A stretch of DNA of 64,000 bases from Mrakia gelida (Eukaryota; Basidiomycota; Tremellomycetes; Cystofilobasidiales; Mrakiaceae). The notes below the pieces were generated by a model, which searched no databases, was not told the origin of the DNA, and saw nothing but the letters and a program-made list of their open reading frames with translations. The stretch is from NCBI GenBank assembly GCA_024345305.1, contig BRON01000011.1, positions 930,001 to 994,000 of the forward strand, read 5' to 3'. How positions within the stretch are numbered: position 1 is the stretch's first letter; every line of letters starts with the position of its first letter. This document shows positions 55,861 through 64,000 of the stretch, in pieces. Position numbers and translations under genes: made by a program.

Positions 55861-57289
55861 CTAGAAGCTACTCTCGAAGCACATCCCCTTGTGCGCGAAG
55901 ACGAGAGGAACCGGCTGGTTGTACTGTCTCAACCCCTGTCCTGCCCAGTGCTTCTTCTGGTGATCTGGAAGATGGACGAAAGAAGAGACGACCGGTCGAC
56001 GTGAGGTCAGCGAACGAGCGAACAGAGTTTAGGCAGAACCGGGAAAGGACGAGAGCTGACCGACTGAGCAGTAGCCGACTGATTCGCACTGAGGCCAGAG
56101 AAGGGAAGAGAGGACAGAGTCAGTTATGCTGTAAGTGCGAGAGACGAGTTGAGTCGAGGCAAAGGCTACGTGGAAAAGCGAACTCGCCTTCGAACAAGCC
56201 TTCAAACACCCAGTCTCCCAACCCTTTGCATCACACCCCATCAAGCTTCCTCCCGCGCATACTTTTCATCGTTCCATCTCGAACTGAGGAGCTTTGGGTT
56301 CTCTCCCTTCCGCCTCAAGCCATGCGAAGAAGACCTCGGTGACTGTCCGGTACCGATTCGCGACGAGCTTGTTGAACGAGATGAAGTTGGGATCGGTATC
56401 GATTCGAACGAGTAGGTTCGCGAGGAGAAGGCGGACTTTGAAGACGGTGCGATCCTTGGAAGGGTTGGGAGGAAGGAAAGAGAGGTGAGGAGGGATAGGA
56501 TGCGACGCGTACTGGAGGGCGTTCGAGAGGGCGAGGAGGTGGGTGGAGACGCGTTCGTGAGGGTTTGAGAGCTCCTGAGTAAGAAGAACCAAAATATGGA
56601 GGTCGAAACGGAGTCAGCGAGGGCGTGAGAAGGGGAGGCGAGGGAAGAAGACGAGGTCGACCACGAGCGAGGAGCGTCGAGTGCTCACCATGTCTTCGAG
56701 AGTCAACTGACAGACGTACTTCCACATGAAGTGGAGGAAGGATCTGAAGTCTTCTCCTCCCTTTCTGCACCACTTGGCGAAGTAGGAGGAGCAGTGGAGC
56801 TGGTAGAAGAGGGTAGAGAAGACGAGGGTGTCTGTGTTGGAGGGGAGAGGTCGACGAACGGGTTTGAGGAAGTAGGTAGAGAGCTCCTCCTGGAAAGCGA
56901 GAGCAATGGTAGGCATGTACATTGCTCCGAGCTTGTATACATGAGCTGCTTGGATAGCTCGAGTGCCTTGGCATCGACGGAAGTCCTTGAGGGAGGGAGG
57001 GAAGAGGCGAAAGTGGAGGAGAGAAGTGCGGTCAGCGTCGAGAGCCTTTCGTCCTCCAGGAGACTCTGGCCCAGAATCCGATCTCAGGGAAAGGGAAGAC
57101 CCTATAACGTCAACCTCGACGAGAAAAAAAGTCCAGAACTCTGGATGCACTCACCCAAACCCTCCATCGTGCGATCCATTCAACGTTCTTCGCCTCTCCT
57201 GAAACGACCCTCTTCCAGCACTTTTGATCGTAAAGTCCCACGATTTCGATCGACTCGCAGACGGAAGGGTACTCGAAGATACTCGCCAT
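55861..57289 (-). CDS. MYND zinc-finger protein copy B, TGA before the finger
   Basis: Paralog of the gene at 36157-37540, on the other strand. Exon 1 (ATG 57289) reads 'MASIFEYPSVCESIEIVGLY' and 'WKRVVSGEAKNVEWIARW'; then 'DFRRCQGTRAIQAAHVYKLG', 'AMYMPTIALAFQEELSTYFL', 'FSTLFYQLHCSSYFAKWCRK' and 'ELSNPHERVSTHLLALSNAL'. The frame meets TGA at 56266-56268 where copy A has Trp ('PQFEMER*KVCAGGSLMGC' against 'PQFQGESWGMCAGGS'). Beyond it the MYND finger is intact over three exons: 'LKACSKCESVGYCSVDHQKK' and 'HWAGQGLRQYNQPVPLVFAH', with 'KGMCFESSF' at TAG 55861. The intron 56089-56187 uses a GC donor. As it stands, translation would stop before the zinc finger, leaving the helical body only. Confidence 0.65.
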
Positions 57290-57415
57290 CGAAAAGTTTG
57301 GCTGAGAAAATCGTGGAGAAGAGAAGAATGTGGTCGGGGCGAGAGAAGGGAGCGTCGAGCTCGAAGCTGCTTTTGTTCCAGGCTTCCAGCAACCTCGACT
57401 CCCTCCTTCCCTACG
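57290..57415. promoter_or_regulatory. 126-nt divergent promoter of MYND copy B and SF3B5
   Basis: Only 126 nt separate the two start codons, the tightest divergent pair in the window. The SF3B5 gene must be driven from here or from within the MYND gene body. Confidence 0.5.
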
Positions 57416-58193
57416 ATGGTGAGCTTCTATATCTTCTCGCCCAGTTCGAGCTCTTACTGACCACTCTCCCTTGTATGTTCTCTATAGTCCGAAGTCCGAT
57501 ACACCACCAACACTCAGATTGAGCAGCGTGAGCTATCTCTTTCCGCCACCTCCCTCCTTCCTTCCTTTGAGCTCGAGCTGACCTCCTTCCCTCCCTCCGC
57601 CTCCTCTCCTCAGTCCATGCCCGTTACACTGGAACCGGTCCGTCTACACAACTCCATCTACCTCCATGCTCGTGTATGCTGACCTCTTCTCTTCTCGCTC
57701 TGGTTCTCGCAGGACACGCCGACATGACCAAGTAGTTCGTTCAGCTCCCTCTCCTCCCTCCTCCCTCCTCCCTAGGCTTCCTTCGTCGAAGCTGACATCC
57801 TTTCCATTCCCCTCTGTAACCTCTACAGCGAGTGGCTCACTCACCAGGCTCGAGACACCTACGCTTCCATCATCGGTCACGCTCCTCTCCTGTCGTATGT
57901 CTCGCTGGCGGATGGAGAGAGTCTGGCAAGGACGAAGTTCGAGATGCTCGAGGTTCGTACCCGTCCTTCTCCCTTCTATGGTCTCGCTCTCATCGTTCAG
58001 ACTTCCCGCCAGGCGGACGAGAGCTCGTGTAGTTGGAGGAGGGCTTGAATGGCTGGGGGGAGTTCGCTTGAAGAAGAAGGGAGCGCTGTTTGAAGGAACG
58101 ACGAAGCTCACCCCGCCCCCTTCCTTCTCTTTTTCGTTCCCACAGAGGATGCTGCAGCCTTGTGGACCACCACCACCGAAGGAGGACGAATAG
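57416..58193 (+). CDS. SF3B5: Splicing factor 3B subunit 5 (SF3b10)
   Basis: Small core subunit of the SF3b complex in U2 snRNP, where it supports branch-site recognition. The spliced protein is 86 residues, the same length as human SF3B5 as I remember it. Seen: 'SEVRYTTNTQIEQLHARYTG', 'TGHADMTKYEWLTHQARDTY', 'ASIIGHAPLLSYVSLADGES' and 'LARTKFEMLERMLQPCGPPP', then 'PKEDE' and TAG 58191-58193. Five introns for an 86-codon gene; the first falls directly after the ATG (ATG at 57416-57418 followed by GTGAGC), so the first coding exon contributes only the start codon. No lesion seen. Confidence 0.93.
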
Positions 58194-59326
58194 GGGCCTA
58201 GTTTCAGCTGGGTGGAGAGTTTCGTATACCGCTTGTAACAACAGACGAGAGGATGGAATGCCCTTGATTCATTCAGCCCTCGCCGCTCGCCTTCGACGCA
58301 CCTTCGTCGAGCTCGACCTGCCCTCCGTCTTGCCCAGAGCCCATTTCTCGCATTAATCGTGTGTATGTGCAAGAGAGGCATTCGTTCTCGATCGTTGCTG
58401 ACTCTGGGACCGTGAGAGAGGGTTTCACCGTGAGGCTCGTCAATCCCCTCTCGTTCACCTACCAACCTTGCTTCTGCCGCAAGTTTTTTTTACCTCGCAC
58501 GCTGGATTCAGACAAAACCTACGACTGTATCTTTGGACTCCTCGATCTCAACGTCGTCCGTCCAGCAGACAACTGAGCGAAAAAACGTCGACGCGTCCTT
58601 CTCCCGTCCTTCCCTCTTCCGCTCCCTACTTCCCCGTCCCTTTCTCCTCTCCCCTCGACACTTCCTTCAGTCCATCCCTACTCTAGCTCTTGCGAAGCCG
58701 CAATCGCTCGGTTCTCGCCTCACACAAGCACCGACGCGTCGCTCGTCGCTCTCCTTCTCCTCGAGCACTCCGTCGTACAAAGAAACGCCTCCATATCCAT
58801 TCCAGCGAGACGAGGGCGAAACAAAAAGGGCAAGCTGGTCTAGCCAAAGCAAAGCCAAGAGTCAAAGTGAAGTAAAGTAAAGTTCAACAAGCGTACAAAA
58901 GAGGGAAAGCGAGACTGAAGAGTCGAGAACGAGTCAAAACGAACAGCGAGGGGAATCGTTCGACGTGTGTGTGTTGTGAATAAAGAAAGATATGCTGAGT
59001 GTGTGCGTGTTGTGGTAGAGGTACAAAATAATCGAAGGTGCGTGCGAGTGCGAGAGTGAGAGAGAAGGAGAGGGGCAGGGTGAAGACGCGACGGGATCGG
59101 ACGAGACTGAGAAGAGAACGAACGAAAAGGTTAGGCAAAGAGGGGTTGGAAAAAAAATGGAAGAGAAAAGTGGTGAGAGAAGAAGGGACGTCCAAGAAAA
59201 TAATGCTAGTGTTTGTGAGTCGAGTGTGTGAGGAGAGAAGGAAGAGAGGGGGGACGAGAGAACGAGAGACGAGGGAGGTTGGGTTGGGTTTGGTTCGGTG
59301 CGAGCGGAAGAGTCGATTTGGAGGAC
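58194..59326. other. Convergent intergenic stretch, 1.1 kb
   Basis: The longest stretch without a gene model. The left half is T- and C-rich with short random frames. The right half (about 58860-59280) is rich in GA and in 'GTGTGTG' runs on the plus strand, consistent with a 3'UTR read on the minus strand. No RNA gene or repeat element recognised. Confidence 0.4.
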
Positions 59327-61920
59327 CTAAAACCTATTCGCCGCCGCCGCTGCCGCTCCTCCAGGACTAGCCGGAACCAAGTTGATCTTCAACCTCGTCC
59401 CACCTCCCAACCTCTCCATCAAATCCCTCTCCCTCTCCCTCTCGCGTTCCTCCTCCTCCTTCCACCCCACCTCCTCCTCCACACCCACAGCCGCTCCTCC
59501 AGCACCCAACCTCCTCCCCTTCAACGCTTGTTGCTGCTGCTTCTCTTCCCACACTCTCAACTCCCTCCCTCCCATCCCCACCTGCTCCTGCCCCGCTCCG
59601 TGCACATGCCCAAGCTCGTTCGCGAACGAAGGCGACGAAGTCGAAGGTGTTGCGAGCGCTCCGCTTTCCTCCCCCGAAGAGTCGCCTTCGTTTCGGTCTC
59701 CGGCGGTGGAGGTGGAGGAGGAGCGGGAGGGAGGAGAGAGGTTCCTTGCGTCGCCGCCTTCGTGGTCGTCTCGAGGTAGTTGAGAGGGAGGAGAGGGACC
59801 TTTCCAGAGGGGGAGACGACGACGTTCTTCTCTGACGCGACGAGAGATCTCCTCGGAGGGGTTTCCTTGGCCTGTGAGGATCCATTGTTCGATCCAGTCG
59901 TGGTCGTTCAGCTCTCGGCCGTGGTTTTTGTCGTTCTCGACGATGGGAGGAGGAGAGGGATCCGACTGGTAAGGCGAGAAGGTTGGGTGGTGGAAGATGA
60001 GCGAGGAGGGCAAGGTCGAGCAGGGAGGAAGGGTGGGAGAGGGAGGATCGGCGAGGAAGAACTCGTGGGTTGGGTTGGACGCGGCGAGGGCGAGGGCTGA
60101 AGGGTTCGGAGAGAGAAGGCGTTCGATTCGGAGGGCTGACGCGAGGAGGTGGGTTGATGGAACAGCTGTGGGTGTTTGAGTTGGAGTGGGAGTGCGAGGT
60201 GGTGCTGGAGGGGCTGGTGGCGGGGTTGGCGAAGAGGAGGGAGGGACGAGGAGGGTGGGAGGCGTCCAGGTCTCGACGGGAGTAGGAGAGGGTACGCGAG
60301 CGATGGTTGGGTTGGGTGTCGGAGCTTGAGGATGAAGAGAGGTAGTGGAGGATGAGGAGGAAGAAGAAGAAGAGGCGAAGGTCTGCTTGAGGAGGGATTG
60401 AAGAGGGAACATCGAGGGCGATCTGCGAGGTTTGGTTTGGAACGCGACGAGTCAGGAAACCTTGCTCTCCTCCCGACCTCCGACGTTCTCTCAGCGCGAA
60501 GGAACGAAGAAAACAACAACTCACTTGTCCCTGTGCCCATGCGAGTTCGCTCCACTGCTACTGATCGATCGTCCCATCGCATGTCCCTCGCCTTCTCCTC
60601 TCCTTCGTCCCAAGAACCCTGCGAGATCGCGCTTCGATCCGCTCTTCCCCACCTTCGTAGGAGGAGGAGGACCGCCTACAGGAGAGAGAGGATCCTCCCT
60701 CAAGCTCGACGAGGAAGCTGATCCGACAAGTCCTCGTCTAGGTTTGGAGTGCGACGAGGAGGACGAAGCTCCAAATGAGAAGCTCGACATGGAGGTCGCG
60801 AGAGGCGACTGGACGGGCGTTCCGTTCCCTGCTGATCGAGTTCCTGAAGATGCGAGGGAAGGGGTAGAGGAGGAGGAGGACGGGTGGTTGGAGGTGTTGT
60901 TGTGGAAGGTGACTCTGGGTGAGGTGGGAGCAGGGTGGGTTGGAACGGTTGGCGACGAAGAGGAACCAGTCGGAGATGAGAGGGACGCCGTTGAGTTTCC
61001 TCCCAGATGAATTGCTATCCCGAACCCTAGATTGAGCGAGGTTCGTCGACTGTGACTGAATCCGTTCGGTGGCTTCTCGATGGAGGTAGAGGGGAGAGGT
61101 CCCTTGGACGAGGAGGAGGATCCGCCGCCGGCGAAGATGGCAGGAGGTGCGGCGGGAGGGAGGGAAGGTCGACGGGTGAAGGGAGGAGTCGGCAGTTTGG
61201 TGGTTGATCGAAGGGGTGAGGAAGGTCTTCTTGTGAGGGATGAGGGGAGAGGTGGAAGAGGAGAGGAAGGTGTGGTGGGTGATGGGAGAGAAGCGGCAGT
61301 TAGAACAGAGGGGGTTGAGGGTTGCGAAGGAGGGAGAGGGCTGAGAGAGAGGAGAGGAGGGACGGGTGTAATTCATCAAGAGAGAGGAGCGAAGTCAGCT
61401 GCCGCTCGTGGTTGCTTTTTACGAGATATACATGAGAAGGGATGTAGGTATAGATTACCCACAGTCCTAGTACGATCAAGAGCTTGTCCTTTTTAGAGTG
61501 AGCTCTACTGAGCGGGATCGCAGCTGGTCCTCCCAACCTGAACTCCCCGTCGTCGAAGCCTGCCCCGATCTCCTGCAAAACTTCCTCCAACTCCCTCTCC
61601 TCGTCCCAGCTTCCCTTCTTCTTGAGTCTCTCCTCCCTCTCAAGCCTCTCCCCAGCCTGCCCCAACGAGTAGACTGTGTTGACTCCGACGATGTCCTTGT
61701 CTGAGGTCGGGAGGAGGGCGGCGTTGTTTGTCGACGTTTGTTGGGATGATGTCGATGAGGTTGGAGTTGTAGGGGAAGGAGGGATGAGAAGTGAAGGAGG
61801 TGAGGAGGATGAGGCTGCGAGCGAGTCACCTCTAGAGGGAATGATGGGGGTCCTGTTTGAGGAAGCGAAGGTTCGGACGGAGGAGGAGGACGAGGAAGGT
61901 CGAGCTGAAGAAGTCGACAT
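59327..61920 (-). CDS. Low-complexity Ser/Pro-rich protein, unknown
   Basis: Exon 1 (ATG 61920) begins 'MSTSSARPSSSSSSVRTFAS' and contains a short charged helix 'GQAGERLEREERLKKKGSWD' and 'EERELEEVLQEIGAGFDDGE', ending 'KKDKLLIVLGL'. A GTGGGT donor joins it in phase to a long exon with 'PLPPSQPSTPSVLTAASLPS', 'TRRTSLNLGFGIAIHLGGNS', 'FSFGASSSSSHSKPRRGLVG' and 'KVGKSGSKRDLAGFLGRRRG'. A last intron near 60440-60524 leads to 'SPSMFPLQSLLKQTFASSSS', 'NDHDWIEQWILTGQGNPSEE' and a charged end at TAG 59327. A start at 60790 inside the big exon would drop the helix. I do not recognise the family; the helix and the 'DWIEQWILTGQG' segment are the only ordered-looking parts. Confidence 0.55.
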
Positions 61921-62420
61921 CGTTCAAGCTCGTTTCCTTCAAAAGAGAGGAAGGGGAAGGCGAGAACCTGTTCGATGATGGAGGTTGAATGCAGAGGAGA
62001 GGGAGAGGGCTGAAGCGTTCGAACAAGGAGGAGGGAGAGGAGAAGGAAGGAAGGAAGGTCTTGAGTCAACAAGGGGAGGACGGGGAGGAAGGACGAGGGA
62101 CGAGCAGAAGGGAAGCAATCAAAGAGAGGCTCGACCACTCACCGATCCTGATGCGAGATTTCCCTCTTGATGCTGGAGGATAGAGGAAGAGGGAGAGGAG
62201 TACAGAGAAGAGAAACCCGTCGTCGTCGTCGTCGTCGTTGAAGGTCAAACAGAGCAAAGGAAGATCGAGAGAGCGAACACTAAAGTGGTCTGCCCGCGGG
62301 AACAACGCGACCTGACCATTCCTTCCCTTCTTCCTTGCTTCCCACGACCCACCCTCACCCCCCTCTTCCTCTTCTTTTGAGCGCATACAGTCCATCCTCA
62401 TCTCCAGCTAGAGACCCACC
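61921..62420. promoter_or_regulatory. Divergent promoter with a GTC microsatellite
   Basis: 500 nt between divergent start codons of two low-complexity genes. At about 62219-62237 there are six GTC units in a row. The sequence just before ATG 62421 is pyrimidine-rich. Confidence 0.45.
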
Positions 62421-64000
62421 ATGACGACCGACCTCCAGACTCCTCTCCCTTCGCACGACCTAGGCGCTCTTCACGTCCCTTCGAATCCTCTCCGAGCTGC
62501 AGCGAGGAAAGCGAAGGACGACGATGCAAGACCAGCTCTCACCCGCCAAGGCTCAATGGACTTCCTCTCCTTGCTCCCAAACGGGTCCAAAGCTACGGGC
62601 AAAATCATCAGGTGAGTTTGGATGCGCTGGGTGATCTAGGGAAGGTGTGAGAGGCATGGGAGGGAAGGAAGGAAGAAGTTGAAGTGGAGACGCGTCCTTC
62701 CTCCTTCTCATTTACGACATCTTCTGAGGAACAGAAAAATTGACTCCCCATCTCCCTCGCCCTCCCTCTTCATCCTTCCTTTCAACCTATGCTCTCCCTC
62801 GCCCTCGTCCCATCCAGTCTCTCCGCCAAACTTCAATCCAACACGACTCGAAGCTCGATCCAACCCAGTCTTTCAGCTTCCTCCTCCTCGTCCAACCTCT
62901 TCGCCCTCCATAACCAACCAGGCTACAAACCCTCCCACTCAACCTCCTTCCCAGCTTTCCAAGGAGACTACGTTATGAGCGCTCCCTCTCCTTTGGAGTC
63001 GGCAGCTGCAGCAGGAGGACCTGGAGTGGGAGGGGGAGGAAGGAGACTTGAGCTCGGGGCGGAGATTCCGGCAAGGAAGGCGAGAACCTACAGTGAGTCA
63101 CCTCTACCCTCGCATCTTTTCTCTCACGAGCTTGTATGATGGGATAGGAAGAGCTAGGCAACGAGCGGGAGCTGTCCTCGAAGGATTGCTGAGGAGGCGA
63201 GATGGAGCCAGTTGTGGAGCTCGAGCTTGGGAGCTGACGATCGAAACCGCATTCACCCTTCCCTCCCTCTCAGATCCTCCTCCCATACCTCAAATGGGTC
63301 CCTCAGCTCTCAGAACGTCTACCACTTCGTCCACATCCCTCTCATCCGACGTCACCACCATCACCACCACCACTTCCACCTCCTCTTCTTCGTCGATGGG
63401 TCCTCCAAGCTCCACAGCGTCGGTCTCGTCCACTCGCAGGACGTCACTTCGTCCTTCCACTATGCTGAAGAGGAGTACCAGCTCGTCGGGGAACGTCAAT
63501 CCGTGAGCTCTCCGTCCCCTAGCACACACAAGGCCTCTCTAAGCCGCAAAAGACGCGTCGGAAACTGACCCAAACCCCTCCTTCCCACACGCTCGTTTCA
63601 GTTACGTCCGAGCAGCCGTCCTCTCCTCCTCCGCGTCCCTCTCCTCCCTCGCCCCAAACCCTACTCCCACTCCGATCCCAGAAAACTCGTCCCCTTCCAC
63701 CTCACGCTCCTCCCTATGGGAAGAACCACCCACTCGCCTCATCAAACCCCTCAAACCTCGTCTCTCCCGCTCCATCTCCCACGCGTCCTCCCTCTCCCTC
63801 AACCTCGTTTCGTCCCCGCCCAAACCCCTCGTCTCCACCACCACCACCACCACCACTCCCCAGCCAAGCTCCTCCTTCGTTTCCAACAACACCTACTCCG
63901 ACGGCTCCATCTCCCCAACAACCATCCTTGCGCCCCTCCCTCTCGCTCCCCCGTCCCCTCACGCTCACGGCCCAGTTTTGGTGGCAGGAGGAGGAGAACG
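62421..64000 (+). CDS. Low-complexity Ser/Thr/Pro-rich protein, 3' end beyond the right edge
   Basis: Exon 1 reads 'MTTDLQTPLPSHDLGALHVP' and 'RQGSMDFLSLLPNGSKATGK'. A 207-nt intron ends 'CCCATCCAG' at 62818; exon 2 starts 'SLSAKLQSNTTRSSIQPSLS' and runs to 'PARKARTY'. Exon 3 is a short basic stretch 'RRARQRAGAVLEGLLRRRDG'; exon 4 starts 'NPPPIPQMGPSALRTSTTSS'; the last visible exon starts 'YVRAAVLSSSASLSSLAPNP' near 63602 and is open at the window edge. Frames join in phase at each site. Family not recognised; phosphoprotein-like composition with several R-x-x-S sites ('RRTSLRPS'). Confidence 0.5.

Overview
The window is GC-rich, gene-dense nuclear DNA of a fungus, most likely a basidiomycete yeast of the Pucciniomycotina (Rhodotorula/Microbotryum side; inferred from gene style, not from a search). 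Almost every gene is cut by many short introns of about 50-110 nt with GTGAGT, GTTCGT or GTAAGT donors, a CTGAC branch site and a CAG acceptor. Genes lie on both strands with 120-600 nt between them. I see no tRNA, rRNA, transposon or CRISPR array.

Layout. 1-1555 (-) SAM methyltransferase running off the left edge. 2130-7126 (-) large Ser/Pro-rich, single-pass membrane protein. 8273-10100 (-) saccharopine dehydrogenase LYS1. 10571-11828 (-) F-box family copy 1. 12236-20388 (+) very long UvrD-like helicase/TPR gene. 20918-22945 (-) SAP-domain protein. 23446-25535 (-) Rac-type GTPase. 26122-30777 F-box copies 2 (+), 3 (-) and 4 (+). 31131-35661 (-) endocytic adaptor SLA2. 36157-37540 (+) MYND zinc-finger protein. 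38058-40192 (-) another F-box-like protein. 40745-43973 (-) ankyrin/CCCH RNA-binding-type protein. 44765-46308 (-) adaptin-binding AAGAB/IRC6 protein. 46808-52157 (+) long disordered protein with a histone-fold-like head. 52618-55545 F-box copies 5 (-) and 6 (+). 55861-57289 (-) second MYND gene. 57416-58193 (+) spliceosomal SF3b subunit 5. 59327-61920 (-) and 62421-64000 (+) low-complexity proteins of unknown role.

Two layers stand out. Conserved housekeeping genes (LYS1, RAC1, SLA2, AAGAB, SF3B5, CCCH) are intact. Between them sits an accessory layer: six copies of one unusual family (short N-terminal coiled coil, invariant Trp-rich exon end, F-box, LRR-like tail), two MYND paralogs and the helicase gene. 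The family includes two head-to-head pairs that share a bidirectional promoter and are inverted copies of one another. The accessory genes carry many in-frame stops, several where a paralog or family motif has Trp, Gln or Arg, plus at least two frameshifts. The assignable stops are all explained by G:C to A:T transitions, so I read this as a young, expanding and decaying gene family rather than random noise.

Gene models were built by eye from splice signals, reading frame and family motifs; exon edges may be off by a few bases where I say so.
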